DNA of 59,636 nt from CAZLHO01 sp964559455 (GCA_964559455.1 CAZLHO010000011.1:1-59636); one strand, 5' to 3'. Positions 25,478-34,445 are shown, numbered from the stretch's first letter. The notes: generated from the sequence alone by a model not told the origin. A program made the numbers and translations.

Positions 25478-25676
25478 GGGCGGTGCTCCTTGGGATGACT
25501 CGGGGTCCGGGCGGACGCCTGCGCGCCGCCGCTGCGCCCAGGGTGGGCGCGGGCGGCCGCATCCGTCAACCGGCAATTCCCCTTCTGCTGGCGTTTCGAT
25601 GGGGCGGGCGATAAGTTCCAGGTCTCGGGGCGCGGGCTCGAACGGCGCTCCGCAGAGCGACAACCGGGAGGAAGCG

Positions 25677-27089
25677 ATGACCGTCGACACCTGCGATCTC
25701 GTGGTGATCGGCGCCGGTCCCGGCGGCTACGTGGCCGCCGTCCGCGGCGCCGGCCTGGGGCTGAAGACCGTGCTCGTCGAGAAGGACGACCGCCTGGGCG
25801 GCACCTGCCTGCTGCGCGGCTGCATCCCGACCAAGGCCCTGATCCAGTCGGCCCAGGCCTGGGAGCTGTGCCGCAAGGGCGCGCGCACCTTCGGCGTGAA
25901 GGTCGAGGGGGCGTCCTTCGACTGGGCGCAGGTGCAGAAGCGCAAGGACATGGTCGTCAAGAAGGGCAGCCTGGGCGTGGGCCTGCTCATGGAGAAGCAC
26001 GGCGTGCGGGTCGTGCGCGGCCACGGCCGCCTGGACGGCCCCGGCCGCGTCGTGGTCGAACGTCCCGACGACGAGCCCCTGGCCCTGTCCGCCCCGAAGA
26101 TCGTGCTCGCCACCGGCTCGACCACCGCGGCGATTCCCGGGGTGGCGGTCGACGGCGAGCGGATCCTGACCAGCGATCACCTGCTCGAGCTCGACAGCGT
26201 TCCCGAGTCGCTGATCGTGCTCGGCGCCGGCGCCGTCGGCGTGGAGTTCGCCGACGTCATGGCGACCTTCGGCAGCAAGGTCGTGCTGGTCGAGATGCTG
26301 CCGCGGATCCTGCCCCTGGAGGACGCCGACTGCGGCGAGGCCCTGGCCAAGGTCCTGCGCCGCAAGCGGATCGAGGTGCTGGCCGGACACCGGGCCGCCT
26401 CGGTGGAGCGCGTCGGCGACGGCGTGCGCGTGGTGCTGAACGACGCCGCGAGCGGCGAGAAGGTCGTGCGGGAGGCCAGCCACCTGCTGCTGGCCGTGGG
26501 CCGCCGGCCGGTCACCGCCGACGCCGGTCTCGAAACGACGGGCGCAGTGGTCGACGGGCGAGGCTTCGTCCAGGTCGACGCCCACATGGAGACGGCCGAG
26601 GCCGGTCTCTACGCCGTCGGCGACATCGTCAAGACTCCGCAGCTGGCGCACCTGGCCTCGCGTGAGGCGCTGGTCGCCGTGGCCCACGCCGCCGGCCGCC
26701 CCGAGCCGCCGATCGACTACGACCAGGTGCCCTCCTGCACCTACAGCCTGCCCGAGGTCGCCGCCGTCGGCCTAGCCGAGGCCGAGGCCCGCGACCGCGG
26801 CCACGCGGTCAAGACCGGCGTCTTCCCCTTCGCGGCCCTGCTCAAGGCCACGATCCTGAACGAGCCGAACGGTTTCGTGAAGGTCGTCATCGACGCCGAG
26901 ACGGACCGCGTGCTGGGCGTGCACATGGTCGGCCCCCACGTCACCGACATGATCGCCGAGGCCGCCGTCGCCTTGGGCGCGTCGATGTCGGCCACGGACT
27001 GGAGCCGCGTCATCCATCCCCATCCCACCCTGAGCGAGGCGACCCTCGAGGCCCTGCACGTCGGCCTGGGGGAGGCGATCCATGGCTGA
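25677..27089 (+). CDS. lpdA: Dihydrolipoyl dehydrogenase
   Basis: 470 aa FAD disulfide reductase. VVIGAGPGGYVAAVRGAGLG, redox-active GGTCLLRGCIPTKAL (C-x4-C), second Rossmann LIVLGAGAVGVEFADVMATF, YAVGDIVKTPQLAHLASREA and the C-terminal catalytic HPHPTLSEATLEAL are all present. E3 of 2-oxoacid dehydrogenases or the glycine cleavage system. None of its usual partners is adjacent; it overlaps the glycolate oxidase genes instead. GGGAGGAAGCG precedes the ATG. Confidence 0.94.
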   Translation: MTVDTCDLVVIGAGPGGYVAAVRGAGLGLKTVLVEKDDRLGGTCLLRGCIPTKALIQSAQAWELCRKGARTFGVKVEGASFDWAQVQKRKDMVVKKGSLGVGLLMEKHGVRVVRGHGRLDGPGRVVVERPDDEPLALSAPKIVLATGSTTAAIPGVAVDGERILTSDHLLELDSVPESLIVLGAGAVGVEFADVMATFGSKVVLVEMLPRILPLEDADCGEALAKVLRRKRIEVLAGHRAASVERVGDGVRVVLNDAASGEKVVREASHLLLAVGRRPVTADAGLETTGAVVDGRGFVQVDAHMETAEAGLYAVGDIVKTPQLAHLASREALVAVAHAAGRPEPPIDYDQVPSCTYSLPEVAAVGLAEAEARDRGHAVKTGVFPFAALLKATILNEPNGFVKVVIDAETDRVLGVHMVGPHVTDMIAEAAVALGASMSATDWSRVIHPHPTLSEATLEALHVGLGEAIHG

Positions 27090-29469
27090 ACCGGCGCGGT
27101 TGGCGGCCGAATTGCGGTCCCTGCTGGGGCCGGAATTCTGCCTGGCCGACCCCGCCGCTCTCAGCGTCTACGCCCGCGACGCCTCCCACCTGAGCCTGGG
27201 CCGGCCGCTCTGCGTCTGCCTGCCCGCCGACGACGGGCAGGCCGCGGCGGTCGTGCGGCTCTGCGCCCGCCGCGGCGTCCCCTTCGTGGCCCGTGGCGCC
27301 GGCACCGGCCTGAGCGGCGGCGCCCTGCCCGTGGACGGCGCCGTGGTGCTGGGCCTGGCCCGTCTGGACACGATGGGCCCCGTGGACGTCCTGAACCGGG
27401 TCGTGCGCGTCGGCCCGGGCGCCGTCAACCTCCGCGTCTCGGATCACGCCCGGCCCCTGGGCCTGGAGTTCGCCCCCGACCCCAGCAGCGAGAGCGCGGC
27501 GACGATCGGCGGCAACGTGGCCGAGAACGCCGGCGGTCCCCACTGCCTCAAGGTGGGGGTGACCCAGCAGCACGTGCGCCGGCTGGAGTGGGTCGACGCC
27601 GCGGGCGAGCGGCGCGTCACGGGCGCGGGCCTGGCCGGCGAGCGCGGCCTGGACCTGGCCGGACTGCTGACCGGCAGCGAGGGCGTGCTGGGCGTGGTCA
27701 CGGCCGCCGACCTGCTGCTGACGCCCCGCCCGGCGGCCGCCGGCACCCTGCTGGCCCTCTTCGCCGACCTGGACGCCGCCTCCGAGGCCGTGGTCGGGCT
27801 GCTCGGCGCGGGGCTGCTGCCCGCCGCCCTCGAGATGATCGACGGGGTGATGCTGGGCGTCGTCGAGCAGGCCTTCGCCTTCGGCTTCCCGACCGACGCC
27901 GCCGCGGCCCTGATCGTGGAGTTCACCGGACAGGACGAGGCCGTGGCCGAGGACGCCGCGCGGGCCGGGTCGCTGCTGGCCGATGCCGGGGCGCGGGTCA
28001 GGCGGGCCGCCGACGACGCCGAGCGCGAGGATCTGTGGCGCTGCCGCAAGAAGGCCTTCGGCGCGGTCGGCCGCCTGTCGCCCGCCTACGTCACCATGGA
28101 CGTGGCGGTGCCAGTGGGCCGCCTGCCCGAGATGGTCCGGGCCGTGCAGCGCGAGGGCGAGCGTCACGGCGTGGCCATCGCCACGGCCCTGCACGCCGGC
28201 GACGGCAACCTGCACCCCGGCGTGATGTACGACGACCGCGACTCCGACAGCGAGCGACGCGCCCACGCGGCCGCCGACGCCATCGTCGCGGCGGCCCTGG
28301 ACCTGGGCGGCACGGTGACCGGCGAGCACGGCGTCGGGATCGAGAAGCTGCACCTGCTGGCCCGCCAGATCGATCCCGAGGCCGCCCGGCTCATGACCGC
28401 GATCAAGGCCCTGGCCGACCCGACGGGGCTGTGCAATCCCGGCAAGGCCCTGGCCGCCCCAGCGGCCGCCGCCGGCACTTCCGTCGGGTCGGAGCCGCCC
28501 GCGGCGCCCGATTTCGCCTGGGCCTCGCTGACCGTGACCGCCCCGGCCGACGCCGGCTTCGATGCGCTGCAAAGAGCGGCGATGGCGCGAGGGTTCTGGG
28601 TGCCCTGCGGGGCGCCCCGGCCGGGTCTGGTCCTGGGCGCGCTGGTCGACCACGGCGCCGCCGGTCCCGCGCTGCTGGGGCGGGGCGCGTCCCGGGACTT
28701 CCTGCTGCAGATCCGGGCCCGCTGCGGCGACGGGCGCGCCTTCCGGGCCGGGGCGCCCACGGCCAAGGACGTGGCCGGACTGGACCTGGTGCGGCTGGTG
28801 GCCGGCGGCGGCGGCGTCCTGGCCCGCTGCGAGGAGGCGACCTTCGTGCTGCGCCCCCATCCCGAGGCCGTGGGCCGCTGGACCTGGCAGGGCGGCGGCC
28901 GGCTGGCCGGCGGGGATTTCGAACGCCTGCGCGCCTTGCTGGCGGCCCGGGACGAGTCGCTGGGGGCGCCGGCCTTCTGGAGGCGCGGGGGACCGTTGAC
29001 GGTCATGGCTCCGGGACGCGACCGGGACTGGGATCTGGGCGGCCTCGGCGCCGAGCTGGCCGACTGGGCCGACGGAGCCGGGCTGGACCCGGGCGAGGCC
29101 GCCGTGCTCCCCTTCGCCGCCGCCTACGACGAGGCCGCGACCGAGGCCGGCGACGCCGAAGCCTGGTCCCGCCTGTCCCGTCTTTCCGGGGCCGCCGTCT
29201 GGCCGGACCTGCCCGACGGCGCCGATCTCGTCTGGCAGGGCGCCCCAGAGGTCCTGTGGCTGCCGGAGTCCGCGCCCGAGGCCCCCGCCGGCTGGTCCGC
29301 CGACATCGTGATGCGTGACGGCCGGCCGACGCCGTTGCCGGAGCCGGCGTCCGGCGTTCCCCTGGACCTGCTGCGCGGGTTGAAGCGGATCTTCGATCCC
29401 GAGGGACGCCTGCCGACGCCGTCCTGGCTCGCCGGAAGCGGGGCGGCATTCGGGAAGGGGGACGGATGA
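27082..29469 (+). CDS. Glycolate oxidase-type FAD subunit: GlcD-GlcE fusion
   Basis: 795 aa, about 300 longer than GlcD. Residues 1-465 are a full GlcD: FAD_binding_4 (PFVARGAGTGLSGGALP, EFAPDPSSESAATIGGNVAE) and the C-terminal oxidase domain (ALHAGDGNLHPGVMYDD, TGEHGVGIEKLHL, GLCNPGKALA). After an Ala-rich linker, residues about 490-780 resemble GlcE with FRAGAPTAKDVAGLDL, VLARCEEATFVLRPHPEA and LDLLRGLKRIFDPEGRLP. Oxidises a 2-hydroxy acid such as glycolate or lactate and passes electrons to GlcF. The ATG overlaps the lpdA stop by 8 nt and its own stop overlaps glcF. Substrate not proven. Confidence 0.85.
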   Translation: MAEPARLAAELRSLLGPEFCLADPAALSVYARDASHLSLGRPLCVCLPADDGQAAAVVRLCARRGVPFVARGAGTGLSGGALPVDGAVVLGLARLDTMGPVDVLNRVVRVGPGAVNLRVSDHARPLGLEFAPDPSSESAATIGGNVAENAGGPHCLKVGVTQQHVRRLEWVDAAGERRVTGAGLAGERGLDLAGLLTGSEGVLGVVTAADLLLTPRPAAAGTLLALFADLDAASEAVVGLLGAGLLPAALEMIDGVMLGVVEQAFAFGFPTDAAAALIVEFTGQDEAVAEDAARAGSLLADAGARVRRAADDAEREDLWRCRKKAFGAVGRLSPAYVTMDVAVPVGRLPEMVRAVQREGERHGVAIATALHAGDGNLHPGVMYDDRDSDSERRAHAAADAIVAAALDLGGTVTGEHGVGIEKLHLLARQIDPEAARLMTAIKALADPTGLCNPGKALAAPAAAAGTSVGSEPPAAPDFAWASLTVTAPADAGFDALQRAAMARGFWVPCGAPRPGLVLGALVDHGAAGPALLGRGASRDFLLQIRARCGDGRAFRAGAPTAKDVAGLDLVRLVAGGGGVLARCEEATFVLRPHPEAVGRWTWQGGGRLAGGDFERLRALLAARDESLGAPAFWRRGGPLTVMAPGRDRDWDLGGLGAELADWADGAGLDPGEAAVLPFAAAYDEAATEAGDAEAWSRLSRLSGAAVWPDLPDGADLVWQGAPEVLWLPESAPEAPAGWSADIVMRDGRPTPLPEPASGVPLDLLRGLKRIFDPEGRLPTPSWLAGSGAAFGKGDG

Positions 29470-30764
29470 TGAACGGCGAGGCCGAGGTCCGTGTCCGTCT
29501 CGACGGGCTGCTGCGCAGCTGCATCCAGTGCGGGCTGTGTCTGCCCGGCTGCGCCACCTACCTGGCCACGGGCAACGAGACCCTGTCGCCCCGCGGGCGC
29601 CTGCTGCTGCTGGGGGAGTGGCTGGAACAGGGAGGAGACCAGGCGCCGCCGGACACGCTGCGGGCCTTCGACCTCTGTCTGGGCTGCCGCGCCTGCGAGA
29701 CCGCCTGTCCCAGCGGAGTCGCCTTCGACCTGTTGGCCTGGGCCCGCGAGCGCGCCGACCGCGCGTCGCCGGCCCGCGCCCGCGTCGCCGCCCCGCTGGC
29801 CTCGCGCCCGGTCCTGTCGGTCCTCGGCGCCCTGGGCGGAGCCGCGCGTCGCGTGCTGGCCGCGCTGATCGGCGCGACCTGGCGACGCAGACTGGAGTCG
29901 ACGCCGGCGCCGCTGCGCGCCGCGGCCCGCAGCCTGGGCACTCTGCCCGCCTCGCCGTCCCGCGACGGCGAGGTGATCCGTCTGCTGGACCGCCTGACCG
30001 GCCTGCGCACCCCCACCGGCGTCGCACCGTCGCGTGCGGTCCCGACCGGCGACGGCGTGACCCTCTTCGCCGGCTGCGCCAACGCCGCTCTGACCGCGGG
30101 CACGCAGCGCCGCCTGGTGGACCTGCTCGAGGCCTCGGGGCTGGAAGTCCGCCGGCCGGGGGGACAGGATTGCTGCGGCGCCCTGGACCACCACCTGGGC
30201 GACGCGGCGCGGGCCGGCCGGCGCCGGGACCGCAACGCGGCGGCCCTGGCCGGCGACGTCGCCGCCACCGGCGCCTTGCTGGTCGAGGCTGCGGGCTGCG
30301 GGCTGGAGCTGAAGGGCTACCCGCCGGAGATCGCCGACAGGGTCGTCGACGTCGTCGCCTTCCTGGCCGATCGCCCCCTGCCGCCGCTCAGGACCGTCCC
30401 GTTGACGGTGGCCTTCCACGACGCCTGTCACGCCCGCCACGGCCAGGGCCTGGTCGACGAGCCCCGGCGCCTGCTCGACCGCATCCCGGGCCTGGAACGC
30501 CGGGAGCCCGCCGAGGCCGAGGTCTGCTGCGGCAGCGGCGGCGTCTACAGCCTCTTCCACGCCGACCTGTCGGCCGCCATGGGTCGGCGCAAGGCGCGCT
30601 GTCTGGCCGCCACGGGCGCCGACCTGGTGGTCACGACCAATCCGGGCTGCCTGGGCCAGATCGCCGACGGCCTGGCCCTGGAGGCGCCGGGCCTGCCCGT
30701 GCTCCCCCTGAGCGACCTGCTCTGGTACGCCACCCTTTCCCAAAGCAAGGGTGCTCAGGCTTAA
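29466..30764 (+). CDS. glcF: Glycolate oxidase iron-sulfur subunit (GlcF-like)
   Basis: 432 aa. Two 4Fe-4S clusters in CIQCGLCLPGCATYL (about residue 19) and CLGCRACETACPSGV. Two CCG-type domains follow: GGQDCCGALDHHLGDA and, near the C-terminus, AEVCCGSGGVYSLF, with HDACHARHGQGLVDEP and TTNPGCLGQI. It accepts electrons from the GlcDE fusion and hands them to quinones. ATGATG start; the first ATG overlaps the preceding stop. The plus-strand run from lpdA ends here, before an AT-rich spacer. Confidence 0.9.
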   Translation: MMNGEAEVRVRLDGLLRSCIQCGLCLPGCATYLATGNETLSPRGRLLLLGEWLEQGGDQAPPDTLRAFDLCLGCRACETACPSGVAFDLLAWARERADRASPARARVAAPLASRPVLSVLGALGGAARRVLAALIGATWRRRLESTPAPLRAAARSLGTLPASPSRDGEVIRLLDRLTGLRTPTGVAPSRAVPTGDGVTLFAGCANAALTAGTQRRLVDLLEASGLEVRRPGGQDCCGALDHHLGDAARAGRRRDRNAAALAGDVAATGALLVEAAGCGLELKGYPPEIADRVVDVVAFLADRPLPPLRTVPLTVAFHDACHARHGQGLVDEPRRLLDRIPGLERREPAEAEVCCGSGGVYSLFHADLSAAMGRRKARCLAATGADLVVTTNPGCLGQIADGLALEAPGLPVLPLSDLLWYATLSQSKGAQA

Positions 30765-30777
30765 ATCTTTTATTGAT

Positions 30778-30803
30778 CGTTATTTGAGCCGTTATTTTTT
30801 GAG
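30778..30803 (+). promoter_or_regulatory. AT-rich direct repeats upstream of sahR, possible operator
   Basis: CGTTATTTGAG (30778-30788) and CCGTTATTTTTTGAG (30789-30803) are imperfect direct repeats about one DNA turn apart, just upstream of the -35 box. They lie in an island of AT-rich DNA (30765-30860) unlike anything else in the window. Operator role is only a guess. Confidence 0.4.
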
Positions 30804-30807
30804 TGGG

Positions 30808-30836
30808 TTGACATTTTACGCTCTCTATAATAACCT
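30808..30836 (+). promoter_or_regulatory. Promoter of the sahR-ahcY unit
   Basis: Perfect TTGACA (30808-30813). With a 17-bp spacer the -10 is TAACCT (30831-30836). A TATAAT also occurs at 30826-30831, but only 12 bp from the -35. Start near 30843, about 38 nt before the GTG of sahR. Confidence 0.6.
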
Positions 30837-30880
30837 TATTCCGATTTAGCGATTAATAGTCCTTGCTCCGAGGCCGTACC

Positions 30881-31888
30881 GTGGACGCGATCCTTTCATC
30901 TCCCGCCGCCCTCTTCCAGGCTGTCAGCGACGCCACGCGACTGCGCGTGCTGCGCCTGCTGGCTCGCGACGAGATGAACGTCCAGGAACTGGTGCGGATC
31001 CTGGGCCTGAGCCAGCCGGCCGTGTCGAAGCACCTGGCGCTGCTGCGCGAGGCGGGCTGGATCCGCCAGCGCCGCGAGGGCACCTGGAGCTGGTACGCGG
31101 CGGTGCCGGCCGCCGATTTTCCCGCCGGCGGCGCCTTGCACGCTGCGGTGCACGCCCAGGCGGCGCGCATCGACGAGGCCGCCGCGGACGACGCCGCGCT
31201 GGCCGCCGTCCTGATCGACAGGGAGCGACGCACGGGCGACTTCTTCGCCGGCATCGCGGCGCGCTGGGACGAGATCCGTCCCGCCTTCGAGCATGCGGAC
31301 ATCCAGGCCGGCGCCGTCGGCGCCCTCGTGCCCGCGGGGTTGAGCGTGGTGGACATCGGGACCGGGACCGGCGCCCTGCTGCCGCTGCTGGCGGCCACCG
31401 GCGCCCGGGTCGCGGCCGTGGACGATTCCGAGGCCATGCTGGCCCGGGCCCGCGTCCTCTGCGCCCGCGAAGGCTTGACCGACGTGGCCTTCCACCGGGC
31501 CGACATCGAGGCGCTGCCCTTTCCCGACGACGCCTACGACGCGGCCTACGCCTCGATGGTCCTGCACCATGTCGGGCGCCCCGCGGCGGCCGTGGCCGAG
31601 ATGGCGCGAGTCGTGCGGCCCGGGGGGACGGTCGTGCTGATGTCCTTCACGCGTCACGAGCAGGACTGGATGCGCGAGGAGCTGGCCCACCGCTGGCCGG
31701 GATTCTCGCGTGACGAGATCATGGGATTCCTGACGGCGGCGGGCCTGCGCCCGCGCCGTTGGCTGGCCCGCGGACTGGCCCCGCTGGCCGATGCCCGCGC
31801 CGGACTGCCCGCCGGGCTGAAGGGCGGGCGCGGCGTCTGGCCCGACGTTTTTCTGGCCGTGGGTGGCAAAGAAATCGAAAGAGACTAG
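30881..31888 (+). CDS. ArsR-family regulator fused to a SAM-dependent methyltransferase domain (SahR-like)
   Basis: 335 aa. Residues 10-85 are an ArsR winged helix: LFQAVSDATRLRVLRLLARD and the recognition helix LGLSQPAVSKHLALLREAGW. Residues about 150-260 are a class-I methyltransferase fold with SAM site VVDIGTGTGALLPLL and a DxxALPFPDD-type motif. The same fusion upstream of ahcY is known in proteobacteria as SahR, which senses S-adenosylhomocysteine and controls the methionine cycle. GTG at 30881 is preferred (GAGG seven bases upstream); TTG at 30863 is possible. 59 bp separate it from ahcY. Confidence 0.82.
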   Translation: MDAILSSPAALFQAVSDATRLRVLRLLARDEMNVQELVRILGLSQPAVSKHLALLREAGWIRQRREGTWSWYAAVPAADFPAGGALHAAVHAQAARIDEAAADDAALAAVLIDRERRTGDFFAGIAARWDEIRPAFEHADIQAGAVGALVPAGLSVVDIGTGTGALLPLLAATGARVAAVDDSEAMLARARVLCAREGLTDVAFHRADIEALPFPDDAYDAAYASMVLHHVGRPAAAVAEMARVVRPGGTVVLMSFTRHEQDWMREELAHRWPGFSRDEIMGFLTAAGLRPRRWLARGLAPLADARAGLPAGLKGGRGVWPDVFLAVGGKEIERD

Positions 31889-31947
31889 ATTCGTGAGCTG
31901 ACGCCGGGACCGTGTTCCGGCTCTTCCAGACCTGAAACGGAGGCGAC

Positions 31948-33225
31948 ATGACGACCAAGCTCGCAGAGGGAACCAACTACAAGGTGGCCGACCTGGCCCA
32001 GGCCCCGCTGGGCCGGATGCGCATCGAGTGGGCCGAGAGCCACATGCCCGTGATGATGGCCCTGCGCAAGGAGCACGCCGAGAAGCAGTCGCTGAAGGGC
32101 GTGAAGATCGCCGGCTGCCTGCACGTCACCAAGGAGACGGCGGTGCTGGTCGAGACCCTGCGCGCCGCGGGGGCCGAGGTCGCCTGGAGCGGCTGCAATC
32201 CCCTGTCCACCCAGGATGACGTGGCCGCCGCCCTGGCCGAGGCCGGCACGACGATCTACGCCTGGCACGGGCAGGACGTCGAGGCCTTCTACTGGTGCAT
32301 CGACCGCTCCCTGGACTTGAAGCCCCATATGACCCTGGACGACGGCGCCGACCTGATCTTCTCGGTCCACAACCGGCATCCCGAGCTGATCGAGGGCATC
32401 ATCGGCGGCACCGAGGAGACGACCACGGGCATCCACCGCCTGCGCGCCATGGCCGACGACGGCGCCCTGAAGTACCCGGTCATCGCCGTCAACGACGCCG
32501 AGACCAAGTGGGACTTCGACAACGTCTACGGCACCGGCCAGAGCAGCATCGACGGCATCCTGCGCGCCACCAGCGTCCTGCTGGCCGGCAAGAACTTCGT
32601 CGTCGCCGGCTACGGCCACTGCGGCAAGGGCTGCGCCATGCGCGCCGCCGGCGAGGGCGCCAGCGTCATCGCCACCGAGATCAGGAACACCGCCGCGCTC
32701 AAGGCCACCCTCGACGGCCACCGCGTGATGCCCATGGACGAGGCCGCCGCCGTCGGCGACGTCTTCATCACCGCCACGGGCATGAAGGACGTCATCGTCG
32801 GCCGCCACTTCGACGTCATGAAGGACGGTGCCATCGTCTGCAACACCGGCCACTACGACTGCGAGATCAACATCGACGATCTCGAGGCCCGGGCCCGGTC
32901 GTGGCGGACCATCCGGCCCAACTGCGAGGAATTCCTGATGAAGGACGGCCGTCGGATCTACCTGTTGGCACGCGGCCGTCTGGTGAACCTGGCCGCGGCC
33001 GAGGGGCATCCCAGCGAGGTCATGGACATGTCCTTCGCCAATCAGTTCCTGAGCATGGTGCGCCTGGCGCAGGAGGGGAAGGATCTGGCCGTCGCGGTCC
33101 ACGACATCCCCGAGGCTCAGGACCAGCGGATCGCGGGCATCAAGCTGCGCACGATGGGGCTCGCCGTCGACGTGCTGACCGAGGAGCAGGCCCGCTACGC
33201 CGTCGACTACTCCGCCGGCACGTAG
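31948..33225 (+). CDS. ahcY: Adenosylhomocysteinase
   Basis: 425 aa. Hydrolyses S-adenosylhomocysteine to adenosine and homocysteine using bound NAD. IAGCLHVTKETAVLVETLRA, SGCNPLSTQDDVAAAL, DDGADLIFSVH, GGTEETTTGIHRL, NDAETKWDFDNVYGTGQS, NAD-binding FVVAGYGHCGKGCAM and the C-terminal family end near RYAVDYS are present. It lacks the 40-residue insertion of plant and many bacterial forms, like archaeal-type enzymes. AACGGAGGCGAC precedes the ATG. Adenosine deaminase lies downstream and can remove the adenosine product. Confidence 0.96.
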   Translation: MTTKLAEGTNYKVADLAQAPLGRMRIEWAESHMPVMMALRKEHAEKQSLKGVKIAGCLHVTKETAVLVETLRAAGAEVAWSGCNPLSTQDDVAAALAEAGTTIYAWHGQDVEAFYWCIDRSLDLKPHMTLDDGADLIFSVHNRHPELIEGIIGGTEETTTGIHRLRAMADDGALKYPVIAVNDAETKWDFDNVYGTGQSSIDGILRATSVLLAGKNFVVAGYGHCGKGCAMRAAGEGASVIATEIRNTAALKATLDGHRVMPMDEAAAVGDVFITATGMKDVIVGRHFDVMKDGAIVCNTGHYDCEINIDDLEARARSWRTIRPNCEEFLMKDGRRIYLLARGRLVNLAAAEGHPSEVMDMSFANQFLSMVRLAQEGKDLAVAVHDIPEAQDQRIAGIKLRTMGLAVDVLTEEQARYAVDYSAGT

Positions 33226-33256
33226 CAGCGGCGGGAATCGACGGAGGGAACGAGAA

Positions 33257-33285
33257 GAGGGGCGGCTCCGCCGGAGCCGCCCCTC
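33257..33285 (+). terminator. Terminator between ahcY and the convergent beta-barrel gene
   Basis: Perfect 13-bp stem GAGGGGCGGCTCC (33257-33269)/GGAGCCGCCCCTC (33273-33285), 3-nt loop. No T run on either side, so it probably acts on both strands by structure. Confidence 0.7.
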
Positions 33286-33312
33286 GTTCGTGTCGACCGC
33301 GCCGTCGCGGCG

Positions 33313-34083
33313 CTAGAGCCCGATCCGCAGACCGGCCGAGAGTTCCCAGACGTGGGTGTTCGTCCAGTACTCGTAGTCCCACGTCGTCTCGTCGCTGGTC
33401 AGGTAGAAGTTCCACATCCACTCGAAGGTCAGGTTCACGCGGCGACCCAGGCGGTATTCGGTGCCCAGGCCCAGGCCCACGCCCATGTCCGTGCCCTCCA
33501 GCGGCTCGCCGTCGATCATCAGGGTCTCGCCGCCCTTCTCGTCCTGCAGGGCCCAGTCGAGGTAGAGGACCTGCGAGCGGAAGTAGGGGTTGAAGCGGGA
33601 ATCGGGCCACATGACCGAACCGACGAAGGCCTGCAGGCCGAACGAGACCCCGGTCATCTTCATGTGGCTATCGGGGGTCAGCTGCCCGCCCTCGAGGGCG
33701 GCGCCGGCCACGGCCATCTCACCGGGCTTCGCGCCGGTGAAGTCGAGCCCGCCGAAGTGGCCGCGCACGGACAGGCACATCCCGTCCATGGGGAAGACCG
33801 AGATCCCGGCGTGGAAGCCGAGGGTCGGATCGGTCAGGTCGTTGATGTCGAAGACGTCCTCTTTGACGATGTGCAGCGGGGCCCAGAAGCTGACGCCGCC
33901 GTCGAAGGCCAGGAAGTAGGGGTGCTTCAGGCGGCCGGAGTCGTTGCCCTGGTCGATCGCCGCGGGAGCGTCGGCGGCCTCTTCCTGCTGGGCGAGGGCC
34001 GGCGCGAAGCCGGTCGCGAGAACGGCGAGGACGAGGGCCGCCGGGAAGAATCCCGACCGGAACATGCGCTGCACCGAGGGCAT
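33313..34083 (-). CDS. Predicted outer-membrane beta-barrel protein
   Basis: 256 aa. Signal peptide with hydrophobic AALVLAVLATGFAPALA and cleavage near AQQEE. The mature part has alternating amphipathic strands (YFLAFDGGVSFWAPLHI, GVSFGLQAFVGSVMW, GVGLGLGTEYRLGRRVNLTF) and ends WELSAGLRIGL, a typical barrel C-terminus for BAM recognition. Looks like an 8-strand OmpW/OmpA-like barrel. Function unknown. The ATG at 34083 has AAGGAG at the right distance. It has its own good promoter. Confidence 0.75.
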   Translation of the reverse strand: MPSVQRMFRSGFFPAALVLAVLATGFAPALAQQEEAADAPAAIDQGNDSGRLKHPYFLAFDGGVSFWAPLHIVKEDVFDINDLTDPTLGFHAGISVFPMDGMCLSVRGHFGGLDFTGAKPGEMAVAGAALEGGQLTPDSHMKMTGVSFGLQAFVGSVMWPDSRFNPYFRSQVLYLDWALQDEKGGETLMIDGEPLEGTDMGVGLGLGTEYRLGRRVNLTFEWMWNFYLTSDETTWDYEYWTNTHVWELSAGLRIGL

Positions 34084-34130
34084 GGGGCGCTCCTTTCGCG
34101 CGGTATGGGGAAGCAACAAAGCGCTGCTGG

Positions 34131-34159
34131 AATATACTGCGCCGACAAAAGCTTGTCCA
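34131..34159 (-). promoter_or_regulatory. Promoter of the beta-barrel gene
   Basis: On the minus strand: TGGACA (34159-34154), 17-bp spacer, TATATT (34136-34131). Both hexamers are 5/6 matches to consensus. Start near 34124, about 40 nt before the ATG. Confidence 0.7.
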
Positions 34160-34241
34160 ATTCCGACCTTGGCCTCAGCCGGGGCTTGCCCGGAGGCTGG
34201 CGATCACGTATCATCATCGAGGCGACACCCGCTTGAAGGGG

Positions 34242-34405
34242 TATAACGCTTTGTCGATGCGGCCTTGTGCATGAGACTCGCGTGTTTCAAGGCAGTGGAG
34301 GATGAGGTGACTGGCGGATGAGTCGCCCTCCGGTTTCCCCGCCTCTTCGCCGCATCGGCATTCTCGCATCCTGGGTCGGGCGTCGAAGGACGTCCGGCCC
34401 AGGAT
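34242..34405 (+). ncRNA. Structured RNA upstream of add (leader or small RNA), unassigned class
   Basis: Most of the 362-bp gap 34084-34445 looks structured. A -10-like TATAAC lies at 34242-34247. CGATGCGGC (34255-34263) pairs perfectly with GCCGCATCG (34349-34357), closing an 85-nt domain with internal helices such as CTTG/CAAG and GGCG/CGCC. Then a 17-bp hairpin (34368-34384/34389-34405, two G-U pairs, GAAG loop) ends in TCTTCT, 40 nt before the add ATG. It resembles an aptamer plus expression platform, but no known riboswitch class was recognised. Confidence 0.45.
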
Positions 34406-34445
34406 CTTCTGTATCAGTGACCCGGATTCGCCCCCTGGAGGCTCC

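Noticed and set aside
27010..30027. Minus-strand open frame of about 1000 codons opposite glcD-glcF
   Set aside because: Shadow of well-supported plus-strand genes with GlcD/GlcF motifs; no start signal or domain.
30765..31947. SAM or SAH riboswitch before sahR or ahcY
   Set aside because: The upstream DNA is AT-rich and unstructured, and the 59-bp sahR-ahcY gap is too short; no SAH or SAM aptamer core was seen.
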